NCBI GenBank assembly: GCA_963793025.1 | Contig: CAWBYL010000009.1 | Span: 515,061 to 579,060, forward strand | DNA from: CAWBYL01 sp963793025 | Lineage (GTDB): Bacteria > Actinomycetota > Acidimicrobiia > Acidimicrobiales > Acidimicrobilacustridaceae | Reading direction: 5' to 3' | DNA length: 64,000 bases | Shown here: in pieces, positions 44,778-53,767 of the stretch | Layout of the letters: each line of letters starts with the position of its first letter | Position numbering within the stretch: the first letter of the stretch is position 1 | The notes under the pieces: generated by a model | What the model was told of the DNA's origin: nothing | The model's input: the letters and a program-made list of their open reading frames with translations, nothing else | Databases searched by the model: none | Program-made: the position numbers and the translations under genes

Positions 44778-45358
44778 CCACCCCACCCGACGGGCCCCTG
44801 TTGGATCCAGGTGCCATTCCGCCGTTCTCGGCGCTCGTGGATCAGGTGAAAGAAGACTGGAACACTCACGACCAGGCTTTCATGTCACCGGGGTTCCACG
44901 CCGTAGCGACCCATCGCTTCGGAGTGTGGACCGCCAAGCAGCAGGGCCCGACGGCCAAGCTCCTCCGCTCCATCTACAAGTGGGTCAACATCCTGGTGAT
45001 TCGCAACGTCTACGGGACCGAGATCTCCGATACCACGGTCCTCGGACGCCGGGTGAAGATCGGCCACCACCAGGGCGTGGTCCTCGGCTACTCGACCATC
45101 ATCGGCGACGACTGCCTCATCCGACAGGGTGTGACGCTCGGGCAGTCCAACGACGAAGGTCGCGTGAACGACCAGCCCGTGCTGGGATCCCGGGTCGAGC
45201 TCGGCGCGGGGGCTGCGATCGTAGGACGGGTCAGCATAGGTGATGACGCCCGGATCGGTCCGGGTGCGGTCGTCACGCGAAACGTGCCGGCGGGAGCCAT
45301 CGCCTTCGCCCCTCCTGCGCGCATCATCGAGGCCGCCCCGACCCTCACCGACGGATAG
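44774..45358 (+). CDS. Serine-acetyltransferase-like left-handed beta-helix acyltransferase
   Basis: Predicted 194 residues. Helical N-terminal VDQVKEDWNTHDQAFMSPGF is followed by hexapeptide repeats: VLGRRVKIGHHQGVVLGYST, IIGDDCLIRQGVTLG, VELGAGAAIVGRVSIGDDARIGPGAVV. The catalytic His is in GHHQG. CysE-like members move an acyl group from CoA to serine or to a sugar. Here, coupling to an ACP and an FkbH gene makes transfer from ACP to a sugar of the surface polymer plausible; that is inference. It starts at GTG 44774 inside the ACP stop and ends overlapping the convergent Wzy gene by 14 bp. Confidence 0.84.
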   Translation: MTTPPDGPLLDPGAIPPFSALVDQVKEDWNTHDQAFMSPGFHAVATHRFGVWTAKQQGPTAKLLRSIYKWVNILVIRNVYGTEISDTTVLGRRVKIGHHQGVVLGYSTIIGDDCLIRQGVTLGQSNDEGRVNDQPVLGSRVELGAGAAIVGRVSIGDDARIGPGAVVTRNVPAGAIAFAPPARIIEAAPTLTDG

Positions 45359-46763
45359 CGTCCATCCGCTCGGCAGACACTGCGATGACCCCGAAACCGA
45401 ACAGCGACCAGAGCCAGACCGCCACCATGGGGGTTTCCAGAGTGGGGTCGACATAGGCGTTGACCAGGATCGACGCCACTCCGCAGCCGACGAGCAGGGC
45501 CAGTCGGCCGCTGAAGTCGGTCAACGGCCTACGGCGCACGCGAGCGAGAAGTGCCCGCCGCATGACGACGTACAGCCAACTGATCCACATCAACAACCAG
45601 ATGGCCAATCCGACGATTCCCAGCCGAGCAAGGACCGTGAGGTGGCTGTTGTGCGGGTTGCGCAGCTTCTTGTCGATATGGGTGGGAATGAAGTCGGAAC
45701 CGAGATTGGGTCCGAAGCCCCATCCGTTCTCCAGCTGCCCGGTCAGCACGGTGCGGTCGAGCACGAGATTCCAGAGGTTGGTACGGAAGCTGACTGTGCC
45801 GTTGAGCTGGCTGTCCTGAGGACCACCGCCACCGAAGACGGATTCGACGTTGCTGCTGAACTGGCTGACGGAGATCTCGCGATTACCGGTCTGGATGCGG
45901 ACATCGAGGCTCCACGCCAGAACGGCCAGCGACACCAGCACCAGTGCTACCCAGTGAAGTCGCAGCTTCACGTATCGCGTCCAGAGGAGTACCGCTACGC
46001 CGATGGCCACGCCGCCGGCGATCATGCCGCCCCGGTTCTGGGTCCCGATCACCAACAACATGATGAACCCGGCCACGACCCCGGCGATGGTCGCTCTGTC
46101 CTTGCGGCCTGAGGTGGCGAGGTACACGACCGCCAGACCCACAGCACAGCCGAGGTTGCCCGAGCGGTGCGAGGTCAGCGATGTGGTGGTTCCGGGGATG
46201 AGCGGCCCGTCCTCGCCGTAGATCGTCAAGCCGATCAGGCGGATGGGTGCCACGATCATGAAGTACGGAACGAACCGGCCGTAGAGGCGGACCAGCTCCG
46301 AGGGCGCAAATCGGCTGTCGTGTTGGGACAAGCCGATGACGACGAGGGCAAAAAGGGCGTAATACACGAGGGCGGAGTCGCGAAAGACGTCCAGCACTGC
46401 GTAGTGCAAAGAGGTCAGGAGCTTGATCAGACCCCAGCCCAGGAACATGAAGAGCAGGGCAGGCGCGAACCAACGGCCGGTGGGCACACCTCGGAAGGGC
46501 TCGGGTCTGGTCAGGAGGTAGCCGACCCCGATGATCAGGACGACCTCTGCGGGGTAGATCGGAACTCCCGGGATGGACAGCAGCGCCAACGGCCTGTCGA
46601 ACATCGCCAGGCCGGCGAGGAGCAGTAGGACGAGGGTCCCCGCGAGAGTGGTCCTCGCCCCGTCACTCGCCGCCTCAGAGGGTTCACGTGACGCAGAGAC
46701 AGATGCACTCGAATCGTTCGGGGGGACAGTCCGGCGCCGCCGGGCGGGATCTGCGGCAAGCAT
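45345..46763 (-). CDS. O-antigen ligase/polymerase-type membrane protein (Wzy)
   Basis: Predicted 472 residues with about 11 transmembrane helices. The Wzy_C/O-antigen-ligase signature is seen as RNPHNSHLTVLARLGIVGLA, preceded by a long extracytoplasmic loop (about 320-390). The first residues up to ASDGARTT are Ser/Pro/basic and cytosolic. It polymerises or ligates lipid-linked repeat units. ATG 46763 is chosen because upstream sequence belongs to the Wzz gene, though the ribosome site is poor. It is the last gene of the epimerase copy 2-Wzz-Wzy set. Confidence 0.87.
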   Translation of the reverse strand: MLAADPARRRRTVPPNDSSASVSASREPSEAASDGARTTLAGTLVLLLLAGLAMFDRPLALLSIPGVPIYPAEVVLIIGVGYLLTRPEPFRGVPTGRWFAPALLFMFLGWGLIKLLTSLHYAVLDVFRDSALVYYALFALVVIGLSQHDSRFAPSELVRLYGRFVPYFMIVAPIRLIGLTIYGEDGPLIPGTTTSLTSHRSGNLGCAVGLAVVYLATSGRKDRATIAGVVAGFIMLLVIGTQNRGGMIAGGVAIGVAVLLWTRYVKLRLHWVALVLVSLAVLAWSLDVRIQTGNREISVSQFSSNVESVFGGGGPQDSQLNGTVSFRTNLWNLVLDRTVLTGQLENGWGFGPNLGSDFIPTHIDKKLRNPHNSHLTVLARLGIVGLAIWLLMWISWLYVVMRRALLARVRRRPLTDFSGRLALLVGCGVASILVNAYVDPTLETPMVAVWLWSLFGFGVIAVSAERMDAIRR

Positions 46764-46779
46764 CGGTTCGGCCGCCGGG

Positions 46780-48093
46780 TCAGCGAGCTGACAGGTCGAC
46801 GAGGACGCCCTGGGGATCGCGCCCGAGGGCATCGAAGTCGCGACGCAGTCCGATCAACGGTTCGATCGACCCACCGGTTCCAGCGGCGACGAGGGTCACG
46901 TCGGCGAGCAGGACGAGATCGAGGAGCACCTCGTGCTCGATGTCCACGACCGGCACCAAGACCACGAGATCAGCATCGATCCCGAACTCCTGCAGCTTCG
47001 TCTCGAACTCGGCCCGCCCCGAGAACTCCGACCAGAGCCCGTCGATCTCTTCCTCGGTACCGTCGGCCGCCAAGGCGAAGGCCACCCCATAGGCGGCGAC
47101 CCCGAGCACCGCCACCTTGGCGCCGGCCCGCTCGAGCACGGCCCGCATGTCACGGGCGAGGACGGCGACGCCGTCGCCGACCTGAGGGCCTCCTGTCGGG
47201 ATGAGCAGAGCTATGCCGACGGGTGTGTCCCCGACAGCCCTCAGGATCGACATGGCGGCGACCGGCGCCACCTCCGCCGAGCCCTTGTCAGAGGTCGCGT
47301 CCGGACCCGGGCCCACCCCGAGCAGCGGAGCCCGCAGCATGCGCGCCGCGGTGGACGGCTCGGCGAGCCAGGGCCGACGGCGGGCGACTGCGGCCACGAC
47401 CGCCATCGAGATCAACAGACCGACCACGATTCCGGCGGGCACGTATCGGAGCATCAGCGACAAGCGGCCAGGCCCTTTGTCGGGGCCAGAGGCGATGGCC
47501 ACCTCGGCGTTTGGAGTAGCTGCGGCCACGCGCAGCTGGTCGAGGTCGCTTTGGAGCTGCCCCTCACGGGTGATCAGGATGTCCCGCTCGGCTGCCCCGA
47601 GGGTGGCGTCCTGCAGCTGGTCCTGCACCGTTGTGAGGGAGGCCTCCAGGCTGGATTGCTGTTGCTGGAGCTGGGACGCGGTGGCGGCCAGGCGGACCTG
47701 TTCGTAGGCAGGGAGCAGCGCCTCAGCCGCAGTGTTCGCATCCTCGGCGGATCCCGAGGTCACGGACACGACGACCTTGCTGTCCCCCTGGGCCGCAGTG
47801 GCGCTGACGGCGTCGATCGTCACCCCCGAGGCGTCCTCGGCCGCAGCGATCACGTCGGGTGACGAGAACTGGGCGGCCACCTCGGAGGTCGCTCGGTCGG
47901 CGTCGACATTGTTGGAGCTGTTGAGTCCGCTCGAGACCTTGACGACCACCGTCATGTCGGCCTGCGGAGACCATGACGTCCAGGCGTAGACCACCCCGAG
48001 CAGCGCACAAGCCAGTACGGCGACGGCCACCTGGCGGCGATAGCGCGTCATGCCGGCCAGGAGCGAAGGGATGTACTCCTCTTCGGGGTTCAT
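46780..48093 (-). CDS. Polysaccharide co-polymerase with degenerate BY-kinase domain (Wzz/CapAB-like)
   Basis: Predicted 437 residues. YRRQVAVAVLACALLGVVYA is the first Wzz membrane helix, then an extracytoplasmic coiled region (TASQLQQQQSSLEASLTTVQDQLQ), and RYVPAGIVVGLLISMAVVAAVA as the second. The C-terminal half resembles BY-kinase/ParA-type domains (ALLIPTGGPQVGDGVAVLARDM) but the Walker A Gly-Lys-Ser/Thr is absent and no Tyr cluster is seen, so it may be a regulator without kinase activity. ATG 48093 overlaps the epimerase stop by 4 nt. It controls chain length or export of the polymer. Confidence 0.8.
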   Translation of the reverse strand: MNPEEEYIPSLLAGMTRYRRQVAVAVLACALLGVVYAWTSWSPQADMTVVVKVSSGLNSSNNVDADRATSEVAAQFSSPDVIAAAEDASGVTIDAVSATAAQGDSKVVVSVTSGSAEDANTAAEALLPAYEQVRLAATASQLQQQQSSLEASLTTVQDQLQDATLGAAERDILITREGQLQSDLDQLRVAAATPNAEVAIASGPDKGPGRLSLMLRYVPAGIVVGLLISMAVVAAVARRRPWLAEPSTAARMLRAPLLGVGPGPDATSDKGSAEVAPVAAMSILRAVGDTPVGIALLIPTGGPQVGDGVAVLARDMRAVLERAGAKVAVLGVAAYGVAFALAADGTEEEIDGLWSEFSGRAEFETKLQEFGIDADLVVLVPVVDIEHEVLLDLVLLADVTLVAAGTGGSIEPLIGLRRDFDALGRDPQGVLVDLSAR

Positions 48094-49082
48094 CCGACGC
48101 TCGCACGGGAGGAGGCGAACCGGCCGGCGATCTGGTCGTAGATCCACTTGTAGGTCTCGGCCAGACCCGTCTCCAGACGGATCCCCGGCTCCCACCCCAA
48201 CTCCGCCCGAATCATCGTGTTGTCACTGTTACGCCCACGAACCCCCTGAGGCGCCGACAAGTCATAGTTCCGCCGCACCTCGATCCCCGCGATCCGCTCC
48301 ACGATGTCCACCAACTCATTGATCGTCACCAACTCATCCGACCCCAAATTCATCGGCTCAACGATCTCCGAATCCATGATCGCCCGAGTCCCGAACACAC
48401 AATCATCGATGAACATGAACGACCGAGTCTGCTCACCATCCCCCCAGATCTCGATCTCATGACGCCCCGACAACTTCGCCTCCGCCAACTTCCGACAAAT
48501 CGCCGCCGGCGCCTTCTCCCGCCCACCCTCGAACGTCCCGAACGGCCCATACACGTTGTGATACCGAGCCACCCGCGTCGTCAAACCGAAATCCTCCCGG
48601 AAATGACGACACATCCGCTCCGAGAACAACTTCTCCCACCCATACCCATCCTCAGGCATCGCCGGATACGCATCCGACTCCCGCAACGCCACCACATCCG
48701 CCGACGTCTGCTTATCCGCCGCATACACACACGCCGACGACGAAAAGAAGAACCGCTCCACCCCCAACTCACGCGCCGCCATCAACAGATGCGTCGTCGT
48801 CAACACCGACAACATGCACAACGCACGATTGTTCTCGATGAACCCCATCCCACCCATGTCCGCCGCCAGATTGAAAATCTGATCAACCCCACGAGCCGCC
48901 TCGAAACACGACTCCTTCACCGTCAGATCACCCTGAACGTTCTCCGCATCAGGATGCACCCGATACCACTCCGCCTGCGGCTTCACATCCACCACACGAA
49001 CATCGTGCCCATCACGCACCAGCTCAGCCACCAGATGGCCACCAATGAAACCGCCACCACCCGCAACGAGCACCTTGGCCAT
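48090..49082 (-). CDS. GDP-mannose 3,5-epimerase-like enzyme, copy 2 (C-terminally extended)
   Basis: Predicted 330 residues. The first 321 equal copy 1 (38385-39350) at DNA level. The duplicate lacks the original stop codon, so translation continues through FASSRASVG to a TGA that overlaps the Wzz start as ATGA. GGAGGA lies about 10 nt upstream of ATG 49082, so each copy has its own ribosome site. It has the same G/T-ending codon use unlike neighbours. It should have the same activity as copy 1. The extension probably has no effect, but couples the gene to wzz. Confidence 0.88.
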   Translation of the reverse strand: MAKVLVAGGGGFIGGHLVAELVRDGHDVRVVDVKPQAEWYRVHPDAENVQGDLTVKESCFEAARGVDQIFNLAADMGGMGFIENNRALCMLSVLTTTHLLMAARELGVERFFFSSSACVYAADKQTSADVVALRESDAYPAMPEDGYGWEKLFSERMCRHFREDFGLTTRVARYHNVYGPFGTFEGGREKAPAAICRKLAEAKLSGRHEIEIWGDGEQTRSFMFIDDCVFGTRAIMDSEIVEPMNLGSDELVTINELVDIVERIAGIEVRRNYDLSAPQGVRGRNSDNTMIRAELGWEPGIRLETGLAETYKWIYDQIAGRFASSRASVG

Positions 49083-49083
49083 G
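48121..49083. repeat. Long direct repeat, copy B (963 bp)
   Basis: Direct-orientation partner of 38389-39351, offset 9732 bp. No transposase, terminal repeat or target-site duplication was seen at either edge. Confidence 0.93.
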
Positions 49084-49243
49084 AGATTTCTTTCCTCCGT
49101 GAGCATGGTTCGGTTCCCGACGCTCGTGGGGCCCGTCGGGCGCCAAGCGTAGTGGAACAGTCTTTGGTCGAAGCCGCGACACCGGTCACAGTCTTCGATG
49201 TCGGCCCTTCGTTCTTCGGCTCCCAGCGGGCGCGACTTGACGT

Positions 49244-50695
49244 TCACTTCGCACCTGCCGTGCGCTCCTCCTCATCGAAGTGGATCGGTGAGGATCGCGT
49301 GGCGACGACAAGCTGGTAGGAGGCAAGGGTCCCGGACACCACGCTCGCCGTCAGGGCGCCGATCAGGGCACCCGAGGCACCCCCGAGCACCGCCGCCCCG
49401 ATCGATGCGCCGAATAGGTTGAACGGCGCCACCGGGATGCTGGCGCGAGTCCCGCGCTTGACGTCACCGGTGGCCCGGAGGGCCACCACCGGCCCCTGAG
49501 CGAGCATGGCCGCGGTCACCAACAGCACCAGTTGGGGCAGAAGGCTCCGAGCGCCGCTGGCGGCGTCGCCCAGCAACGCCTCGAGCACGCTGTCGGGTAG
49601 GAGGGCCACCGCCCCCAACCACAGGAGCGACACGAGCTCCAGGGCCACCGAGATGACGATCGCGATGCGGATCAATCGGTCACCGGTCCGCCGGCGGTAC
49701 CGGGTCAGCTCAGGCACCAGCACCATCGTCGCGCCCATGATCACGATGTTCACCGGACCGATGAGCAGGAGTCCGGTACGCAACTCGCCCAGCACGGCGA
49801 GCCCAGCGGTGAACCCGAGCAGGTAGGACCCCATCTGGGCGGTCGCGCCGAGAGCGACCCAGTCGATGATGTAGCGGGCGCTGTGGGTCCACACCCGGCG
49901 AGCAAAGGTGTACCCCTCGAGCACCCTCGGGAGGACGTGCATCCGCAACATGGCGACGGCTACGCCGCAGGCCGCACCGAAGACCCACGCTCCCAGGGCG
50001 GCGGTGGCTCCCGGTGAGTGCCCGTCAACGACGGTGAGGGCGGCGATGGCCCCGAAGAACGTGACGACCCAGGTGCCGTCGGAGAGCGTGGCGCCGAAGG
50101 CGTCCCGCCGGGCGATGCAGATGAAGCGAGCCACATCCTGCAGGACCAGGAACGGCATGCCGACGGCCAGCACGAACAGCGACGAGCGCAGCGCGCCGCT
50201 CGCCAAGGCGGCGGCGACGAGACAGATCACCGAGGCGGCGATCGACATCAACAATGCCGCACCCCAGGCCCCACCGGCATGCGGGTAGCGGCCGGCGGGC
50301 TCCTCGGTGTACCCGAGGTCGACAGTGAGGTTGGGATCGTCGACGGACACGCCCTCGGCGAGCAACTCCGCCTCGGCCGCGGCCCACTCGGCGGCCGGCT
50401 CCGCGCCGGGACCCGCCTCGGGGTCGAACCCGCCGCCCGGGATGGGGCCGGTCGAGCTGCCCCCGGCGTAGCGGACGCTGTAGACGTCAGCGACAAGCGC
50501 CCTCACGACCCCGATGCCGATGACGGCGGTGGCGAAGGCCACGGAGAAGGCGCCGTAGTCCTCCGCCGAGCTCGACCGGGCGGCGACCAGCCCCACGCCG
50601 AAGTTGCTGAGGCTGGACATCGCCTGGTCGGCGATGCCCCAACTGGCGAAGCCCAGGCGCGATCGGTTCAACCGAGACGTCCGCGGGGTGCTCAC
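49244..50695 (-). CDS. Polysaccharide flippase-like membrane protein (Wzx/MATE-type)
   Basis: Predicted 483 residues, about 12 membrane helices. It begins SRLGFASWGIADQAMSSLSN, then AEDYGAFSVAFA, typical of oligosaccharide flippases. It moves lipid-linked repeat units across the membrane. An unusual hydrophilic loop of about 60 residues (GGSSTGPIPGGGFDPEAGPG onward, rich in Gly, Pro, Glu, Ala) separates helices two and three. GTG 50695 is tentative. It lies 161 bp upstream of the epimerase copy 2-Wzz-Wzy set, on the same strand. Confidence 0.82.
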   Translation of the reverse strand: MSTPRTSRLNRSRLGFASWGIADQAMSSLSNFGVGLVAARSSSAEDYGAFSVAFATAVIGIGVVRALVADVYSVRYAGGSSTGPIPGGGFDPEAGPGAEPAAEWAAAEAELLAEGVSVDDPNLTVDLGYTEEPAGRYPHAGGAWGAALLMSIAASVICLVAAALASGALRSSLFVLAVGMPFLVLQDVARFICIARRDAFGATLSDGTWVVTFFGAIAALTVVDGHSPGATAALGAWVFGAACGVAVAMLRMHVLPRVLEGYTFARRVWTHSARYIIDWVALGATAQMGSYLLGFTAGLAVLGELRTGLLLIGPVNIVIMGATMVLVPELTRYRRRTGDRLIRIAIVISVALELVSLLWLGAVALLPDSVLEALLGDAASGARSLLPQLVLLVTAAMLAQGPVVALRATGDVKRGTRASIPVAPFNLFGASIGAAVLGGASGALIGALTASVVSGTLASYQLVVATRSSPIHFDEEERTAGAK

Positions 50696-50999
50696 CTCCA
50701 CGTCAGCAACCAACGGCGAGGCACGACACCGCCTCGCCTTCGACCTGCCCCCGGGCGGGGAGCACGCGGAACGTCGTCGACGTCGGACCAGTGACGGCCG
50801 TGAGAGATGCAACCGCCCGACGAGAGATCCGGACGGGGCCTGGGTACGTTGGTCGCCATGCCCGGGACCGTGCTCCGCAGCCGTCCGGGGTCCCGGAGGC
50901 GCCGTCGCAGCGATGGCAATGCACCGGCAGCGTCACGTGAGCGTCTGTCGGCGGCAATCTCAGTTCCGTCGTCACGAGCGCTCCGGGGGTAGGCAGGAC
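50696..50999. other. 304-bp divergent gap
   Basis: This gap lies between the leftward flippase gene and the rightward beta-helix gene. No convincing gene or strong inverted repeat was seen. It should hold both promoters. The rightward gene is preceded by GGCAGGAC. Confidence 0.4.
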
Positions 51000-52529
51000 A
51001 TGGAAACCGATCGGAACGGCTCGGTCACCGCAACGGCCAGCGCCGACCAACCTTCGAACCCTCGCCCGAGGTCGGGCCGGATCAACGCTCGCAGGTGGCT
51101 CGTGGGGATCATCCTTCTCGGCGCCGCCGCCATCTTCGCAGCGTTCATCATCGCAGGTCGACCGACCAATGACACCAGCGGGCCCCCACCAGACGGGCCC
51201 TCGGCCGTCCCCGCTGAACGGTCCGATGTCGTGGCGATCCCGGCCGGCGCCCCAATCCAGCCGATCGTCGACAGCCATCCTGCGGGAACCACGTTCAGCC
51301 TGACCGCCGGCACCTTCCGAGAGCAGCAGGTGACACCCCGGGACGGGGACGTTTTCGAGGGTGCCGGCCCCGGTACCGTGATGAACGGCGCCCGCATCCT
51401 CGAGGGGTGGACCGCCGACGGTGACGGATGGTCTGTCGGCGGGCAGACCCAGGAGGCGGTGGCCCATGGTGACTGCCGTTCCGCCTCGCCGAGGTGCGAT
51501 CGCGCCGAAGAGCTCTTCGTCGACGGTCAGCGGCTCACCCACGTCGCGTCGCTGGCCGAGGTGACCGGGAGCTCGTGGTGGTTCGACTACGAGGCGGACA
51601 CGATCCACATCGGACTCGACCCGGCCGGTCGTCTCCTGGAGACGAGCACCACGGCATTCGCCTTCAAGGGCGAGGCCACAGGCGTCACGATCCGTGATCT
51701 GACGGTCACCCACCACGCCACGCCTGCTCAGTCCGGAGCCATCCACGCGGCCGGACCGGACTGGGTCATCGAGGGAGTGACGGCCGTCGACAACCACGCC
51801 CTCGGCATCTTCTTCTCCGGCGACCGCACGATCGTCCGGGACTCGCTGTCCCGGGGGAACGGCCAGATGGGCATGGGCGGTTCCGGCGCCCATGACGCCT
51901 TGGTCGAACGAGTCGAGCTGGCCGACAACAACCAGATCGGGTTCAACGACGAATGGGAAGCTGGTGGCGCCAAGTTCACGCTGACCACCGGTATGAAGTT
52001 CCTCGACAGCGACGCGCACGGCAACGACGGGGCCGGCATCTGGTTCGACGAGAGCGCCCAGGACACCGTGATCTCGGGCAATCGAGCCGCTGACAACTCC
52101 GGCGCCGGCATCTTCTACGAGATCAGCGAGGACGCGAGGATCACCGGCAACACCGTGACGGGCAATGGGTGGGGCGAGGAGACCCGGGGCTGGCTCTGGG
52201 GTGCAGGCATCCAGGTGGCCGCCTCCGGCGGGATCGAGATCACCGGGAACGACGTCAGTGGAAACCTCAACGGCGTGGTCCTGATCCAACAGGACCGGGG
52301 CGACGGCCCCCTCGGTGACCGCCAAGTCGACGACATCACGGTTGAAGGCAACCGAATCGTGGCCGGTTCGGGCCTGATCGGCGCCGCCTCCGATGACGGC
52401 GACGACCTGTTCGACCGGTCCATCGAGTTCCGTGACAATTCCTACGAGGTCAGCGATGACGACCTGGCGTTCGCCTGGGATGGGAAGAGGATTGATCGCC
52501 AGGCATGGGAGCAGCTCGGGTTCTCCTGA
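51000..52529 (+). CDS. Membrane-anchored right-handed beta-helix protein
   Basis: Predicted 509 residues. A basic/Pro-rich cytosolic stretch is followed by membrane helix WLVGIILLGAAAIFAAFIIAG. The exported part has parallel beta-helix repeats: TGVTIRDLTVTHHATP, DWVIEGVTAVDNHALGIFFSG, RTIVRDSLSRGNGQMGMGGS, TVISGNRAADNSGAGIFYE and IEITGNDVSGNLNGVVLI. This is a pectate-lyase/C5-epimerase/polysaccharide-lyase-like fold. It may modify or cut the polymer made by the locus. Catalytic residues were not identified. ATG 51000 has AGGA just upstream. Confidence 0.82.
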   Translation: METDRNGSVTATASADQPSNPRPRSGRINARRWLVGIILLGAAAIFAAFIIAGRPTNDTSGPPPDGPSAVPAERSDVVAIPAGAPIQPIVDSHPAGTTFSLTAGTFREQQVTPRDGDVFEGAGPGTVMNGARILEGWTADGDGWSVGGQTQEAVAHGDCRSASPRCDRAEELFVDGQRLTHVASLAEVTGSSWWFDYEADTIHIGLDPAGRLLETSTTAFAFKGEATGVTIRDLTVTHHATPAQSGAIHAAGPDWVIEGVTAVDNHALGIFFSGDRTIVRDSLSRGNGQMGMGGSGAHDALVERVELADNNQIGFNDEWEAGGAKFTLTTGMKFLDSDAHGNDGAGIWFDESAQDTVISGNRAADNSGAGIFYEISEDARITGNTVTGNGWGEETRGWLWGAGIQVAASGGIEITGNDVSGNLNGVVLIQQDRGDGPLGDRQVDDITVEGNRIVAGSGLIGAASDDGDDLFDRSIEFRDNSYEVSDDDLAFAWDGKRIDRQAWEQLGFS

Positions 52530-52552
52530 GTTCGCCGAGCTGGTCGCCTGTA

Positions 52553-53767
52553 TCAGGCGACCGAGCGATGGTGATTCCACATGACCAGCTCGTCCCCTGT
52601 CGCCACGATCTGAGCCAGCAGTTCGCAGATGCGAGCCACCGTCTCCGGCGTGACCTCGGTGCCGGTGGGCAGCACGAGTACCCGGGAGGACACCGCTGCG
52701 GTACCGGCCAGGAATCGGTCGGCGCCGGGCTGCTCGACGCAGTACGGCTGCATGTTGTGCACGCCGGGGTGAAAATATCGACGAGCCAGGACGTTCTCGG
52801 CACACAGGGCCTCCACCAGAAGGTCCCGAGTCAGGTTTCCGTCCTCGGTGGAGAACTCGGCCACCACGTACTGGTGGTTCCGGTTGCCGTCAGCGTGAGG
52901 CAACAGCGTGAGACCAGGAATGCCGGCAAGTCCCCGGATGTAGGCCTCGAAGTTCTCCTTGTTCCGAGCGGCCACGCGGTCCAGGGTACGGAGCGACGCC
53001 AAGCCCATGGCGGCCGACATCTCCGACATCTTGCCGTTGGTGCCGACGTGATCGACCTGGTCGGTTCCGGTGAACCCGAAGTTCCGCATCGCAGCGATCA
53101 TCTCCGCCACCTCGTCCGAGGACGTCGTGACCACGCCCCCTTCGAAGGCCTGCACGAACTTGGTGGCATGGAACGAGAACACCTCAGCCGCCCCACCGCT
53201 GCCCACCGGACCGCACGGGTAGCTGTTGGCGAAGGCGTGGGCGGCGTCCAGCAACAAGGTCAGCCCGTGGGCGTCCGCCACCCGGCTGAGCGCCTCGATG
53301 TCACACGGGTTGCCCCACGTGTGCACCGCGAGGATCCCCGTCGTCCTCGGTGTGATCTGACGCTCGAGCAGCGTCGGGTCGATGAGGTGGGTCGCCGGGT
53401 CGATGTCGACGAACCGGGGCTGTACTCCCTGCCAACGCAGGCAGTGGGCGCTGGCCACGAAGGTGAAGGACGGGACGAGAACTTCGCCTTTCAGATCGAG
53501 GGCCCGAACGGCCAGCTCCAGTCCGAGCGTGCCGCTCGAGGTGGCCAATGCATGACGGGCGCCTGTGAGCTCCCGGACCGTCGCCTCGAACTCCTGCACC
53601 AGCGGACCGTTGTTCGTCAGCCACCCGCGGTCGAGGATCTCGTCGAGGAGGCGGTGCAGCTCCGCTCGATCGGGCTGGTTCGGCCGTCCCACCGGGATGG
53701 GGGCAGCGAAGTACGGCCCGCCGCCGGAGATCAGAGCCAGCGGCCGTCGGTGACCGATCATGGTCAT
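52553..53767 (-). CDS. DegT/DnrJ/EryC1/StrS sugar aminotransferase
   Basis: Predicted 404 residues, PLP fold type I. The PLP Lys203 is in FHATKFVQAFEGG and the cofactor Asp174 in LLLDAAHAF; the start has PVGRPNQPDRAELHRLLDEI and LTNNGPLVQEFE. Such enzymes transfer an amino group to a 3- or 4-keto sugar nucleotide. The glycosyltransferase upstream overlaps it by 4 nt (ATGA), so the aminosugar may be the sugar that it transfers. ATG 53767 is used; ATG 53761 is possible. Confidence 0.9.
   Translation of the reverse strand: MTMIGHRRPLALISGGGPYFAAPIPVGRPNQPDRAELHRLLDEILDRGWLTNNGPLVQEFEATVRELTGARHALATSSGTLGLELAVRALDLKGEVLVPSFTFVASAHCLRWQGVQPRFVDIDPATHLIDPTLLERQITPRTTGILAVHTWGNPCDIEALSRVADAHGLTLLLDAAHAFANSYPCGPVGSGGAAEVFSFHATKFVQAFEGGVVTTSSDEVAEMIAAMRNFGFTGTDQVDHVGTNGKMSEMSAAMGLASLRTLDRVAARNKENFEAYIRGLAGIPGLTLLPHADGNRNHQYVVAEFSTEDGNLTRDLLVEALCAENVLARRYFHPGVHNMQPYCVEQPGADRFLAGTAAVSSRVLVLPTGTEVTPETVARICELLAQIVATGDELVMWNHHRSVA

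Noticed and set aside
38300..49300. An insertion sequence or composite transposon around the repeated epimerase
   Set aside because: No transposase, inverted terminal repeats or target duplication were seen; identity stops at the coding sequence edges.
50703..52805. A long minus-strand frame opposite the beta-helix gene
   Set aside because: It is antisense to clear beta-helix repeats and has no motif of its own.
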